A stretch of DNA of 64,000 nucleotides from Gorillibacterium timonense (GCF_001457415.1 NZ_LN881724.1:1550001-1614000); one strand, 5' to 3'. Positions 8,474 to 18,432 are shown, counted from the first letter of the stretch. The notes: generated by a model not told the origin, from the letters alone. Translations and numbers: made by a program.

Positions 8474-9820
8474 ATGTATAAATCCATCAGCGCGGTAGTG
8501 ATGCCCATAGCGGTTCTGGTCGCCATCGGACTTGGCGTGTGGGGGTATCAGGTGAACACGGAGAAGAACACGATTCTGATCAAAGCGGAGAACCAATATC
8601 AGCGGTCCTTCCATGACTTGTCTCATAACCTGGGGCAATTACAAGATGAGCTGGGAGGGATGGTCGCCGTCAATCCGACCAAGCAAGCCTATTACCGCAG
8701 GCAGATGATCAACGTTTGGCGAATTACCAATCAAGCGAAGACCAACATCACCCAATTGCCGCTCACCATGCTTCCTTTTGACAAAACCCAGGAGCTGCTG
8801 CATCGGTTGTCCAAATTCTCCTATCAGACCTCCATCCGCGATCTTGAGGCGAAGCCGTTAACCGCCGCGGAGAAGAAAACGTTAGCCTCGCTCTATGAGT
8901 GCACGAAGGATATCGATAAGGAATTGAGCCAGGTGCAAACCAAGATCCTCTCCAGCAATTTGCGGTGGATGGATGTGGAGGCCGCTCTGGCCAGCCAGAA
9001 GGAAAATCAGGACAATGTCATCATCGACGGCTTCAAAACGCTCAACAAGAAGGCGGAGGGATACGGTGAGCTTGATTTCGGACCGTCCGCCATGCAGACG
9101 AGCACCCGTCAAGATTTAAACAAGCTGCCTGGCAAGGAACTGAGTGCGATGGAGATTCGTAAGAAAGCGCAGCAGTTCCTCGGGCTGTCGGACGGCTCCG
9201 CGCTGAAAGTCACGGAGAACGGACCGGGAACGGAATTCAACTCCTATACCGTTGCTTACCCCGTTGGCGGTAATAATGAGGAGCTGACCCTCGATTATTC
9301 CAAAAAGGGCGGACATCTGCTGCAGTTCATGAGGCCGCGCTCCATCGGCAACAAAGTCCTTGATGCCAAAGGGGCTCAAGAAGCGGCAAAGGATTTTCTG
9401 AATGAGCACGGCTTTGCCGACATGAAATTGATCAATTATGACGAGTATCAGCGCACCGCGGCGCTTACCTTTGCTCATGAGCAGAATGGCGTGCTCGTGT
9501 ATCCCGAATCCGTCATGCTGAACGTGGCTCTGGATAACGGTCAGGTGACGGACATGCGTGCGGCCAATTATCATTTCGAGAAGAAGGATCGCACGTTCGA
9601 CAAGCCGAAAATGACGTTGAAGGAAGCGAGCAAAGAGTTGAATCCGAATTTCAACGTTCTTTCGACCCGGCAGTCGCTCATCGAAGGCGAGCTTGGCGAT
9701 CAGGTTCGCTGCTACGAATTCCTCGGTAAAATCAACGGCAAGCTCTATCGAGTTTACATTAATGGAGAAACCGGTTATGAGGAAAAGGTAGAGAGCTTGC
9801 ATGACGGTTCGGCCATCTGA
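8474..9820 (+). CDS. ypeB: Germination protein YpeB
   Basis: Spore protein required in B. subtilis for localisation and stability of the cortex-lytic enzyme SleB. Visible: N-terminal signal anchor (about 6-25, ISAVVMPIAVLVAIGLGVWG), a helical N domain and C-terminal PepSY-like repeats from about residue 215. Length 448 matches the family. GGGAAGGAG precedes the ATG. Unlike the usual sleB-ypeB pair, no SleB gene lies upstream here. Confidence 0.95.
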   Translation: MYKSISAVVMPIAVLVAIGLGVWGYQVNTEKNTILIKAENQYQRSFHDLSHNLGQLQDELGGMVAVNPTKQAYYRRQMINVWRITNQAKTNITQLPLTMLPFDKTQELLHRLSKFSYQTSIRDLEAKPLTAAEKKTLASLYECTKDIDKELSQVQTKILSSNLRWMDVEAALASQKENQDNVIIDGFKTLNKKAEGYGELDFGPSAMQTSTRQDLNKLPGKELSAMEIRKKAQQFLGLSDGSALKVTENGPGTEFNSYTVAYPVGGNNEELTLDYSKKGGHLLQFMRPRSIGNKVLDAKGAQEAAKDFLNEHGFADMKLINYDEYQRTAALTFAHEQNGVLVYPESVMLNVALDNGQVTDMRAANYHFEKKDRTFDKPKMTLKEASKELNPNFNVLSTRQSLIEGELGDQVRCYEFLGKINGKLYRVYINGETGYEEKVESLHDGSAI

Positions 9821-9937
9821 TTCCCCCTCCTTGAACTTTCCCGATATTCAGCGGAAGCAACCTCATGGTATAATCTTCTCGTGTGTTGCCAGATGAGCAA
9901 CATTTGGCAGTTTTCAACATTCGGGGGGTGCAGAGGT

Positions 9938-10585
9938 TTGCTTCCAAGCATTAATCAGCTTCTTTACATGCAGGTCAATTCCATTGACGAAGCGGAAGCG
10001 AGTCAAGAATACAAAGCCCGAATTGCCGATATCGGGGAAGAACAGATCGCGATCGAGATCCCTCTTAACGAGAAGACGGGTAAGTTAAAGCGTCTAGTCC
10101 AAGGAGACGAGCTGTCAGCCTATTTCGTGACGGCGGACGGCTATAAGCATTATTTCACGACGGAAGTGACCGGTTTTTCAGAGGATGGCATCCGCTTGGT
10201 TCTTCTGCGCAAGCCTACTCAAGAAGAGATCACGAAGGTGCAGCGCAGAAGCTTCCTTCGGGTGGCCGCCGATCTTGAAATCTCCGTCAAGCTTCCGACC
10301 GGCCGCTTCTATGTAGGCCGAACCGATGATGTCGGTGGCGGAGGCGTATCCTTCTACTCCGATAAGGACACGGTGTTCGAGCCGGATCAAGAGGTCTCCT
10401 GCTGGCTTCTCGTTCCGCAGCGCGGCAAGATCGATCATGTCCGGTTCACCGGCGAGGTGATTCGCGAGAACATGATGGAGACGCGTAAAATCTGCATGCT
10501 GCGCTACAAATTGATCTCGGACAAGGATCGTCAGAAGATCATTCGCTTTTGTTTTGAACGTCAGATTGAATCACGCAAGTACTAA
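9938..10585 (+). CDS. ypfA: PilZ-domain c-di-GMP receptor, YpfA/YcgR-like
   Basis: Predicted c-di-GMP-responsive flagellar brake. N-terminal YcgR-like beta domain, then a PilZ domain beginning with the RxxxR motif (QRRSFLRV). The second PilZ signature, normally D/NxSxxG, reads DDVGGGG, so the Ser is replaced by Gly; whether c-di-GMP still binds is open. TTG at 9938 is preferred: it follows GGGGGG and starts the conserved LPSINQLLYM; an upstream ATG would add residues without a ribosome site. It lies between ypeB and cmk as in B. subtilis. Confidence 0.9.
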   Translation: MLPSINQLLYMQVNSIDEAEASQEYKARIADIGEEQIAIEIPLNEKTGKLKRLVQGDELSAYFVTADGYKHYFTTEVTGFSEDGIRLVLLRKPTQEEITKVQRRSFLRVAADLEISVKLPTGRFYVGRTDDVGGGGVSFYSDKDTVFEPDQEVSCWLLVPQRGKIDHVRFTGEVIRENMMETRKICMLRYKLISDKDRQKIIRFCFERQIESRKY

Positions 10586-10617
10586 CTTCGCAAGGTATTT
10601 CCGATAAGCAGCTCGGC

Positions 10618-10680
10618 TTTACAGCAAGGGTTTGGTTTTGGTATACTTTTTGTTGTTGGCAGGCAAGCGCCTGCTTTTTT
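10618..10680 (+). promoter_or_regulatory. Promoter and early hairpin upstream of cmk
   Basis: TTTACA (10618-10623), 18-base spacer, TATACT (10642-10647). About a dozen bases later comes GCAGGC-AAGC-GCCTGC followed by TTTTTT (10659-10680), which looks like a terminator either for ypfA or for very early attenuation of the cmk transcript. A second hairpin region with the same CCTGC/GCAGG words lies at 10709-10726. Confidence 0.55.
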
Positions 10681-10801
10681 CGTCGAGGGAACGCCATCTC
10701 TCGAGCACCTGCGCAAGCTTGCAGGCGCACGCATTATGTTTTCGGCGCGCTTGACCGGCTGGACGGATGAGGTCATAGCGGCCGATTGGGGGCTTTTCAT
10801 C

Positions 10802-11464
10802 TTGAATCGGTTCAACATTGCTCTCGACGGGCCGGCAGGAGCAGGCAAGAGCACGGTAGCGCGTCTGGTGGCAAGCTCTTTAGGTTTCGTCTACGTCGAT
10901 ACCGGAGCCATGTACCGGGCCGTGACCTGGAAGGTTCTGCAGCTCGGACTTCGCCCGGACGATGCCGAGGAAGTAGCCCGGGCAACACGGGAAATGGACA
11001 TCAAGCTGGCACGTTCGGATCGCGGTCAGTTGGTCTACGTCGACGGAGAAGACATAACGGATTACATACGCTCGGCGGAGATCAACAAATGCGTTTCGCT
11101 GATTGCGTCAAATCCGCAGGTTCGGGAGCTGCTTGTCGACAAGCAGAAGGCTCTGGCCGAAGGAAAAGGCGTCGTCATGGACGGACGGGACATTGGAACG
11201 AAAGTCCTTCCCGATGCCGAAGTAAAGGTATTTTTGACCGCGAGCGCAAGGCGCCGCGCAGAACGCCGGTACGCGGAAGCGGCCAGACCGGATCAGACGA
11301 TTGAGGAGATGGAAGCGGAGATATCGAACCGGGACCGGATCGATTCGAGCCGCGAGGTCTCTCCACTGCGCAAAGCCGATGACGCGGTTCTTCTCGATAC
11401 GACGGAGATGGAGCTTGCGGAGGTTGTGGACGCCGTCTTGTCTCTGTGTCGATCTTATGTGTAG
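10802..11464 (+). CDS. cmk: Cytidylate kinase
   Basis: Phosphorylates CMP and dCMP with ATP. P-loop DGPAGAGKST near the N terminus, DTGAMYRA for nucleotide binding, MDGRDIGT and the LID-type RRAERR basic segment are visible. Start TTG at 10802 gives the usual 220-residue size (MNRFNIALDGP) and has TTGGGGG upstream; a longer ATG start at 10736 adds an unconserved extension. The plsC gene starts 14 bases after the stop, and the two are probably cotranscribed, as in other Bacilli. Confidence 0.95.
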   Translation: MNRFNIALDGPAGAGKSTVARLVASSLGFVYVDTGAMYRAVTWKVLQLGLRPDDAEEVARATREMDIKLARSDRGQLVYVDGEDITDYIRSAEINKCVSLIASNPQVRELLVDKQKALAEGKGVVMDGRDIGTKVLPDAEVKVFLTASARRRAERRYAEAARPDQTIEEMEAEISNRDRIDSSREVSPLRKADDAVLLDTTEMELAEVVDAVLSLCRSYV

Positions 11465-11478
11465 CGGGGGAACAGTCG

Positions 11479-12069
11479 ATGTTTTATGAATTTGCCCGAG
11501 CGGTGACGGGAGCTTACTACAGAACCCTATACCGGCTGAAAGCAAAAGGCCTGGAGAATATTCCGAAGACAGGGCCCGTGATTCTCTGCGCAAACCATAT
11601 CAGCAATCATGATCCGCTGGTGGTGGCCATCTTGATGAAGCGCCAGGTCAACTTTATGGCAAAGGCGGAGCTGTTCCGCGTCCCGCTGCTCGGACCGATC
11701 ATCAAGAGACTCGGAGCGTTTCCCGTGAAGCGCGGCGGAGTGAGCAAGGAATCGATCAAGCACTCCATCGATCTGCTCAAATCGGGTAAGATCATCACCA
11801 TCTTTCCGGAAGGAACCCGCTCGAATGCGGGGGGAGCCGGCAAGAAGGGGGCGGCGATGCTGGCGCTTCGTTCTCAAGCGGCAGTCGTCCCCGTAGCGAT
11901 TGTTGGCAGCTATGCGCCATTTCAAAAAATGACAGTCATTTACGGACCGCCCGTTGATTTGAAGGAATTTGCGGACGGGGGTTCCGACCAGCTGGAGGCA
12001 GCCACTGAAAAAATCATGGCCGTCATCCGAAACATGGTTACAACGCATGAAAAGCTGGGTAAAAATTGA
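11479..12069 (+). CDS. plsC: 1-acyl-sn-glycerol-3-phosphate acyltransferase
   Basis: Membrane-associated enzyme that makes phosphatidic acid from lysophosphatidate. Acyltransferase motif I NHISNHD (HX4D), motif III FPEGTRS and the substrate segment KRGGVSK are present. The 196-residue length is normal. The ATG follows GCGGGGGAA. Located between cmk and the S1 gene. The related gene plsY lies 5 kb downstream. Confidence 0.95.
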   Translation: MFYEFARAVTGAYYRTLYRLKAKGLENIPKTGPVILCANHISNHDPLVVAILMKRQVNFMAKAELFRVPLLGPIIKRLGAFPVKRGGVSKESIKHSIDLLKSGKIITIFPEGTRSNAGGAGKKGAAMLALRSQAAVVPVAIVGSYAPFQKMTVIYGPPVDLKEFADGGSDQLEAATEKIMAVIRNMVTTHEKLGKN

Positions 12070-12175
12070 TTGAAGTGAATGGAAATGGTATCTTGGATCT
12101 ATACTACTCATACATTATGTTTATTTTACCCATTTCGTAGCTGTTGGGTTGTTAAACGTTAGGAGGTTATCGGTT

Positions 12176-13501
12176 ATGACGGAAGAAAACAAAGTGCAAG
12201 GAAACTCGACACCTGAAACGGGAGTAAACCCGGAAATCGTGCCTGCTGCCACCGGTGAAGAAACCGTAGCTCAAGTGGAGCCCGAAACGGTGGAAGAAGC
12301 GAATGTGACGGCGGAAACGTCGGCCCCGGAATTGGATGGGGACGCTTATAGCGTCGCGCAGCTCAAAAAAGGAACGGTCGTCCGCGGCAAAATCGTCAAG
12401 GTGGACGATGACCAAGCATTTGTCGATATCGGCTACAAGTATGACGGCGTCATCCCGATCCGCGAGCTGTCCTCGGTTCAACTGGGAAGCGCGCAGGACG
12501 CGGTTGAAGTCGGCCAAGAAGTCGAACTCAAAGTCGTTTCGCTGAATGACGAGAAGGAGAAGCTCGTTCTCTCCAAACGCGCCATCGACAGCGAGAATGC
12601 CTGGAGCGATCTTCAAGCGAAGCAAGATTCGAAGGAAATCATCGAAGCCAAGGTGGTTGACGTGGTCAAGGGTGGACTCGTCGTTGACGTAGGTCTGCGC
12701 GGCTTCATTCCGGCCTCCATGGTCGAACGCCATTTCGTTGAGGATTTCAGCGATTATAAGGGCCGCGAGCTTCGCCTGCGCGTCAAAGAGCTTGACCGCG
12801 AGAAGAACAAGGTTATCCTGTCTCAGAAGGATGTTCTTGACGAAGAGTACGAAGCCAAGAAACAAGATGTGATGGGTGGACTCACCCCCGGACAAGAAAT
12901 TGAAGGAACCGTTCAACGGCTCACCCCGTTCGGCGTATTCGTCGATGTGGGCGGAGTTGACGGACTGGTACACATCTCCGAAATGTCTTGGAGCCATGTC
13001 GAGCATCCGTCTGAACTCGTTAAGGAAGGCGATCAAGTGCGCGTGAAAGTGCTCAAGGTCGATCCGGCTAACGAACGCATCAGCCTGAGCTTGAAGGCCG
13101 CTCAACCGGGCCCGTGGCAGCGCGTCAAGGAAGAATTGGAAATCGGTTCGATCGTGACCGGTACCGTGAAACGTCTTGCCAGCTTCGGCGCATTCGTTGA
13201 AGTTCTTCCGGGTGTAGAAGGTCTCGTGCACATTTCGCAAATCGCTCATCGCCATATTGGCACTCCGCATGAAGTGCTGAAGGAAGGCGAGCAAGTGAAC
13301 GTGAAGATTCTGGATATCAATCCGGATGAAAAGCGCGTCAGCCTCTCCATCAAAGAAACGGAAGAAGCTCCTGCACCGGCGCCTCGTCCGGAACGCGGCG
13401 AACGCCGTGCACCGAAGGAAACGATCTCCGAGGAGTACAGCCAAGCTCTTAACCTGACGCTGGGCGAACGCTTTGGCGACAAGCTGAGCAAATTCAAATG
13501 A
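12176..13501 (+). CDS. ypfD: S1-domain RNA-binding protein (ypfD / RpsA-like)
   Basis: 441 residues: an acidic Glu-rich N-terminal segment (1-60), then four S1 motifs (starting about 62, 150, 235 and 320; for example VKRLASFGAFVEVLPGVEGL) and a charged C-terminal tail rich in Pro/Arg/Glu. Firmicutes have this shorter S1 homologue in place of the six-repeat E. coli ribosomal protein S1. AGGAGG precedes ATG 12176; the ORF extends further upstream without a site. A weak promoter (TTGATT-17-TATCTT, 12066-12094) overlaps the end of plsC. Confidence 0.95.
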   Translation: MTEENKVQGNSTPETGVNPEIVPAATGEETVAQVEPETVEEANVTAETSAPELDGDAYSVAQLKKGTVVRGKIVKVDDDQAFVDIGYKYDGVIPIRELSSVQLGSAQDAVEVGQEVELKVVSLNDEKEKLVLSKRAIDSENAWSDLQAKQDSKEIIEAKVVDVVKGGLVVDVGLRGFIPASMVERHFVEDFSDYKGRELRLRVKELDREKNKVILSQKDVLDEEYEAKKQDVMGGLTPGQEIEGTVQRLTPFGVFVDVGGVDGLVHISEMSWSHVEHPSELVKEGDQVRVKVLKVDPANERISLSLKAAQPGPWQRVKEELEIGSIVTGTVKRLASFGAFVEVLPGVEGLVHISQIAHRHIGTPHEVLKEGEQVNVKILDINPDEKRVSLSIKETEEAPAPAPRPERGERRAPKETISEEYSQALNLTLGERFGDKLSKFK

Positions 13502-13533
13502 TGGACTTGAACTAATCAGGCGGAGGTAGAGAT

Positions 13534-14583
13534 ATGCGCACTTCGCGCAAGATGGAGCACATCCGCTTAACATTGGAGCAGGAGCCGGAGGGGTCGAATG
13601 GTCTTCAAGACATTCTTCCCATTCCCGCCGGTCTGCCCGAGATGGCGCTTGCTTCCGTATCTCTCGCTACCCAATTCGGCGAACTCACCTTGAGTTCGCC
13701 GATTGTCGTTAATGCGATGACAGGCGGAGCCGAGGAGACGGTTGCCATCAACCGCTCTCTGGCAGAAGCGGCAGCGGCGAGCGGGATGGCGATGGCCGTG
13801 GGGTCTCAGATGGCGGCCTTGAAGGACCCTGCCGTTGAAGAAAGCTACCGGGTGGTGCGCAGGATTCACCAGAATGGAATCCTGTTTGCCAACCTCGGTA
13901 CCGAAGCGACGGTAGAGCAGGCGAAGCGAGCCGTGGACATGCTGGAAGCGAATGCTCTGCAGCTTCATTTAAATGCGATGCAGGAGCTCGTCATGCCGGA
14001 AGGAGACCGAGATTTCAGCGGCGCCTGTCGGAGAATCGAGGCCATTGTAAAGGATGTAGGCGTTCCGGTCGTGGTCAAGGAGGTTGGCTTCGGCATGTCG
14101 CGGGAAACGGCCCGGAGGCTTATTAATCTCGGCGTCCGCATGGTGGATGTCGGGGGGCGCGGAGGTACGGATTTCGCCGCGATCGAGAATGCCCGCCGAC
14201 CGGTTCCGCTCGACTGGTTGAACGGCTGGGGGCTGAAGACGAGTGTTTCCCTGCTCGAGACGGTGCCGTGTTTTCCTGCTGGGCATGTGATGGCGAGCGG
14301 AGGTTTGCGGACGAGCCTCGACATCGTCACAGCTCTTTTGCTCGGCGCAAGCGCGGCGGGAATGGCTGGAAATCTGCTGTTCATCGTCCAGCAGGAGGGA
14401 ACCGAGGGGCTGATCGCGTTTCTTCGGCGCGTCGAGGAAGGAATCCGCCTGCTGATGACAGCTCTCGGAGCAAGGAGCATACCGGAGCTATGGCAGGTTC
14501 CTGCGGTCATTTCCGGCGAAACCGCCCATTGGTGCCGGGAGCGCGATGTCAACACTCGGACATTTGCGGAACGAGCCCGATAA
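13534..14583 (+). CDS. fni: Type 2 isopentenyl-diphosphate delta-isomerase
   Basis: FMN- and NADPH-dependent interconversion of isopentenyl and dimethylallyl diphosphate, feeding the isoprenoids used by hepS/hepT downstream. Visible: N-terminal RKMEHIRLTLEQ, MTGGAEET, LFANLG, QLHLNAMQE with the metal-binding Gln-Glu pair, VVVKEVGFGMS and the FMN phosphate site ASGGLRTSLD. Length 349 is typical. GGAGGTAG lies before the ATG. Confidence 0.96.
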   Translation: MRTSRKMEHIRLTLEQEPEGSNGLQDILPIPAGLPEMALASVSLATQFGELTLSSPIVVNAMTGGAEETVAINRSLAEAAAASGMAMAVGSQMAALKDPAVEESYRVVRRIHQNGILFANLGTEATVEQAKRAVDMLEANALQLHLNAMQELVMPEGDRDFSGACRRIEAIVKDVGVPVVVKEVGFGMSRETARRLINLGVRMVDVGGRGGTDFAAIENARRPVPLDWLNGWGLKTSVSLLETVPCFPAGHVMASGGLRTSLDIVTALLLGASAAGMAGNLLFIVQQEGTEGLIAFLRRVEEGIRLLMTALGARSIPELWQVPAVISGETAHWCRERDVNTRTFAERAR

Positions 14584-14649
14584 AAACAGCAGGAAAACGA
14601 TCATACTACTCTCATACACCGATACCCGAAGAGGGGGCGGAAGGGTTCC

Positions 14650-15276
14650 ATGCATGCGGGTGCTTTGGGGTATGTATATTTGATCGCTACGCTAATCCTG
14701 TTTACGACGGGCTGGGAGAGCGTCTTAGCGGGTGGGGTGCGGCATCGCCAGGTCTATCTTTTCTGCGGTCTGGCCGCCCTCTTCTCCTTCTCGCACTTTC
14801 CTTTTACCGGCTTGACGATCCGGGGAACGGCCTTTATCCTGCTCCTCTTCGTCACCTATGATCTCCTGAGATTGAAAACGGGGCTGGAACGGGCTGTAGT
14901 TGTATCCACCGGAGTCTTTCTGGCGGCCGCCGGACATTTGACGGGGGAGTGGGCGGAGGTTACTCCTTCCATGGTGCTGACCACACCGGAGATCGACTTC
15001 TCTTTGGTGCTGGCCGGCATCCTCGGCTTGTGTCTGCGAAATCCGGATTATCAGCTCCCCGTCATGACGATCTCCTTGCTGCTGCTTGACTTGATTAATA
15101 TCGTCGAGCTGCCGGTTTATGCCGAGCGAGAATGGGCGGGCCGCGCATTCTGGGACGAATGGTGGATGACGCTCTGGACAGCCCGCATCCTATCGGTAGT
15201 CACGATTCTTCACATCGGCTTATGGCGCGTAATACGCGGAAAATGGCGAATTCCACGTGAACGCGGTGCTCGCTAG
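14650..15276 (+). CDS. YphA-like integral membrane protein
   Basis: 208 residues with six or so hydrophobic segments and a basic C-terminal tail. Position between fni and der matches B. subtilis yphA, and the hydropathy agrees, which is the main reason for the name. No catalytic residues are apparent and the function is unknown. AGGGGGCGGAAGGG precedes the ATG. Confidence 0.75.
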   Translation: MHAGALGYVYLIATLILFTTGWESVLAGGVRHRQVYLFCGLAALFSFSHFPFTGLTIRGTAFILLLFVTYDLLRLKTGLERAVVVSTGVFLAAAGHLTGEWAEVTPSMVLTTPEIDFSLVLAGILGLCLRNPDYQLPVMTISLLLLDLINIVELPVYAEREWAGRAFWDEWWMTLWTARILSVVTILHIGLWRVIRGKWRIPRERGAR

Positions 15277-15418
15277 TGGGAGCATGAGGTAGTCTAAAGT
15301 AGCCAAGCTAGGTCAATTTTGGTATGATGAAGCTTGCCAATTGATTGCCCCTGCTCTTCGAGCGGGTTTAGTAGGATAATCATCATGGTGTGTAATTTAA
15401 TGGACAGGAGTGAACCCC

Positions 15419-16741
15419 ATGGCAAAACCCGTTATTGCCATTGTCGGCCGCCCGAATGTGGGCAAGTCGACGATCTTCAACCGATTGGTCGGGGATCGGC
15501 TGGCCATCGTCGAAGACCGCCCGGGCATCACCCGGGATCGGCTGTACGGGACGGGGGAATGGCTGGATCGGCCATTCAGCGTCATTGATACCGGCGGCAT
15601 CGAGATCGACGGAGAGGATGAAATGCTTAAGTCCATCCGCGTTCAAGCCGAGCTGGCGATCGAGGAAGCGGACGTCATCATCTTTATGGTAGACGCGAAG
15701 GCAGGGCTGACCCCTGCTGATGAAGAAGTCGGACAGCTGTTGTACCGCTCCGGCAAGCCCGTCATCGTTGCGGTCAATAAAACCGACAATATCAAGCTGC
15801 AAGAAAGCATTTACGAGTTCTACAGCCTCGGATTCGGTGATCCGATCCCGATATCCGGAGCCCACGGAATCGGCATCGGCGATCTGTTGGAGGAAACCGT
15901 CAAGCATTTTCCAGAGGAAGAGGAAGATCCTTACGGAGACGAAGTGATTCGCGTTGCGCTCATCGGACGCCCGAACGTAGGTAAATCCTCTCTGGTCAAT
16001 GCGATTCTCGGCGAAGACCGAGTGATCGTAAGTCCCGTGGCCGGAACGACCCGGGATGCGATCGATTCTCCGTTTGAACGAGATGGACAGAAATTTGTCC
16101 TCATCGATACGGCAGGGATGCGCAAACGCGGCAAGGTTTATGAGAATGTCGAGAAGTACAGCGTCATGCGGGCGATGAAAGCGATCGAGCGCGCGGACGT
16201 CGTACTCGTGGTGCTGAACGGCGAGGAAGGTATCATCGAGCAGGACAAGCACATCGCGGGCTTCGCACATGAAGCCGGCAAGGCTTGCCTATTTGTGGTG
16301 AACAAATGGGACATCGTCGAGAAGGACGACAAGACGATGCAGCGGTTCACGCAGACGATTCGCGATCATTTCCTCTTCATGTCGTATGCGCCTGTCGTGT
16401 TCCTCTCCGCCAAGACGAAGCAGCGTCTGCACAAGCTGACGCCGGTCATAACAGAAGTAGCGGAACATCACGCGATGCGGATCCCCACCTCGGTGCTGAA
16501 CGATGTCGTGAACGATGCGGTATCCGTAACGCCTCCCCCGACGGACAAAGGAAGAAGGCTGCGGATCAATTATGCTACTCAGGTGACGGTGAAGCCGCCG
16601 ACCATCGTGCTTTTTGTCAACGATCCCGAGCTCATGCACTTCTCGTATACCCGGTTTTTGGAAAATCGGCTGCGGGAAGCCTTTAATTTCGAAGGGACGC
16701 CGCTTAGGCTCATCACGCGCAGAAAAGCGGCGGACGAATAG
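15419..16741 (+). CDS. der: Ribosome biogenesis GTPase Der (EngA)
   Basis: Essential two-GTPase protein for 50S subunit maturation. Two G domains in tandem: GRPNVGKST (about 10-18) with DTGG and NKTD, and GRPNVGKSS (about 185) with DTAG and NKWD, followed by a KH-like C-terminal domain ending in ITRRKAADE. Length 440 is standard. ATG 15419 is 7 bases after GGAG. plsY follows 12 bases later. Confidence 0.98.
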   Translation: MAKPVIAIVGRPNVGKSTIFNRLVGDRLAIVEDRPGITRDRLYGTGEWLDRPFSVIDTGGIEIDGEDEMLKSIRVQAELAIEEADVIIFMVDAKAGLTPADEEVGQLLYRSGKPVIVAVNKTDNIKLQESIYEFYSLGFGDPIPISGAHGIGIGDLLEETVKHFPEEEEDPYGDEVIRVALIGRPNVGKSSLVNAILGEDRVIVSPVAGTTRDAIDSPFERDGQKFVLIDTAGMRKRGKVYENVEKYSVMRAMKAIERADVVLVVLNGEEGIIEQDKHIAGFAHEAGKACLFVVNKWDIVEKDDKTMQRFTQTIRDHFLFMSYAPVVFLSAKTKQRLHKLTPVITEVAEHHAMRIPTSVLNDVVNDAVSVTPPPTDKGRRLRINYATQVTVKPPTIVLFVNDPELMHFSYTRFLENRLREAFNFEGTPLRLITRRKAADE

Positions 16742-16753
16742 GAGACGGTCACC

Positions 16754-17341
16754 ATGCAGGTTGTTGCCATTTTGATCAGTTATCTTCTCGGCTCCATCAG
16801 CTTCAGCGTACTGATCGGCAAGTTGAAGGGGATTGACATTCGCCAGCACGGGAGCGGCAATGCAGGTGCGACGAATACTTTGCGGGTTCTCGGCAAGGGA
16901 CCCGGTTTTCTCGTTCTCGCATTGGACGTGATGAAGGGGATTGCGGCCGTTTGGATCGGCCGCCTCCTCGGCGGTGATCAGATCTGGATTGAAATCCTCT
17001 GCGGTCTCGCCGTCATCATCGGCCACAACTGGCCGGTGTTTTTTCGATTTAAAGGCGGCAAGGGCATCGCGTCGACCATCGGCGTTCTGGCGACCCTATG
17101 CTTTTGGCCTGCGCTGTTCGCAGGAATTTTTGCGATTCTATCGATTGCGATCACTCGTTATGTATCGCTAGGAGCGCTCATCTTCACTTTTCTAACGCCG
17201 ATCTTTCTCCTGTTGTCCAATGCCGAGCCTGAGCTGATCTGGTGCAGCCTGTTGATCATGGTCTTCGCCTTTTATCGTCATCGCTCGAACATCGTACGGC
17301 TGTGGCAGAGGAAGGAAAACAAATTAGGCGCTAAACGGTAG
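16754..17341 (+). CDS. plsY: Glycerol-3-phosphate acyltransferase PlsY
   Basis: Membrane enzyme that acylates glycerol-3-phosphate from acyl-phosphate. The three conserved motifs are seen: GSISFSVLIGK near the N terminus, GSGNAGATNTLRVLG, and GHNWPVFFRFKGGKGIAS. Five hydrophobic segments; 195 residues. Followed by gpsA, which supplies its substrate, a pairing common in Firmicutes. Confidence 0.96.
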   Translation: MQVVAILISYLLGSISFSVLIGKLKGIDIRQHGSGNAGATNTLRVLGKGPGFLVLALDVMKGIAAVWIGRLLGGDQIWIEILCGLAVIIGHNWPVFFRFKGGKGIASTIGVLATLCFWPALFAGIFAILSIAITRYVSLGALIFTFLTPIFLLLSNAEPELIWCSLLIMVFAFYRHRSNIVRLWQRKENKLGAKR

Positions 17342-17376
17342 CCATAACGGATTGCTCGGGAAAAGGAGGATGCAGA

Positions 17377-18432
17377 TTGTCGAGGAAAGTTGCAGTATTG
17401 GTTGCAGGAAGCTGGGGAACCGCCCTGGCTTCGGTTCTGGCGGACAACGGACATGAGGTTGTCATCTGGTCCAGAAACCAGAAGCAGGTCGATGAGATCA
17501 ACAACGACCATACGAACGGTAAATTCCTTCCAAAGGTCATTTTGTCCGACCGGATCCAAGCGACTTCCTCCATGCAGGAAGCACTCAAGAACGCCGAGGC
17601 TGCGGTTCTCGCGGCTCCTTCCTCCGCCATGCGTGATGTGGCTGCCCATGTTGGCCGCCATCTCGAACCGCAGACCTTGCTCATTCACGCCACAAAAGGC
17701 TTTGAGCCGGAATCGCTTAAGCGGATGACCCGGGTCATATCGGAAGAAATTCCTTCCTATGACCCGGCCCGCATCGTCGTCCTGTCCGGTCCAAGTCACG
17801 CCGAGGAAGTGATACTGCACTGCCCGACGACGGTCGTTGTGGCTGCAGAAGACACGAGCGCGGCTGAAGAGGCGCAGGATTTGTTCATGAGCGGCTATTT
17901 TCGCGTCTACACCAACCCGGATGTAACCGGAGTCGAAATCGGCGGAGCTCTGAAAAACATCATTGCCCTCGGAGTCGGCATGTCGGACGGGCTTGGCTTC
18001 GGCGACAATGCCAAAGCGGCGCTCATGACGAGGGGACTGGCTGAAATCGGCCGTCTTGGCGTGGAGTTGGAGGCGAACCCGCTGACCTTTGCCGGTCTAG
18101 CCGGGATCGGCGACCTGATCGTAACCTGCACGAGCCGGCACAGCCGGAACTGGAACGCCGGATATCTGCTCGGACAGGGCAAGCCGCTCGCAGAGGTGCT
18201 GGAGCATATGGGCATGGTCGTCGAAGGCGTGAAGACGACTCGTTCGGCATATACATTGGCTCGCTCCATGAACGTTCCCATGCCGATAACGGATGCGCTT
18301 TACGCCGTTTTATTTGAAGCCAAAAACCCGAAGGAAGCGGTGGAGGATCTGATGGGACGTGTCCGCAAGCATGAGATCGAAGAAGTTGCCCAAGCTGCCG
18401 CATCCAACTGGATTCAAGGCGAGGATACCTAA
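17377..18432 (+). CDS. gpsA: NAD(P)H-dependent glycerol-3-phosphate dehydrogenase
   Basis: Makes sn-glycerol-3-phosphate for phospholipids. 351 residues starting at TTG after AAAGGAGG. The N-terminal Rossmann loop reads VLVAGSWGTALA: the first Gly of the usual GxGxxG is Val (residue 9). The rest is normal: HATKGFE, SGPSHAEEV, catalytic Lys in GGALKNIIALGVG and GDLIVTCTS. It stands between plsY and a spoVIF-like gene. Confidence 0.96.
   Translation: MSRKVAVLVAGSWGTALASVLADNGHEVVIWSRNQKQVDEINNDHTNGKFLPKVILSDRIQATSSMQEALKNAEAAVLAAPSSAMRDVAAHVGRHLEPQTLLIHATKGFEPESLKRMTRVISEEIPSYDPARIVVLSGPSHAEEVILHCPTTVVVAAEDTSAAEEAQDLFMSGYFRVYTNPDVTGVEIGGALKNIIALGVGMSDGLGFGDNAKAALMTRGLAEIGRLGVELEANPLTFAGLAGIGDLIVTCTSRHSRNWNAGYLLGQGKPLAEVLEHMGMVVEGVKTTRSAYTLARSMNVPMPITDALYAVLFEAKNPKEAVEDLMGRVRKHEIEEVAQAAASNWIQGEDT

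Noticed and set aside
12167..13573. 468-codon minus-strand frame opposite the S1 gene
   Set aside because: Shadow of a biased coding sequence; composition (many Phe/Arg/Asp/His) is typical of antisense translation.
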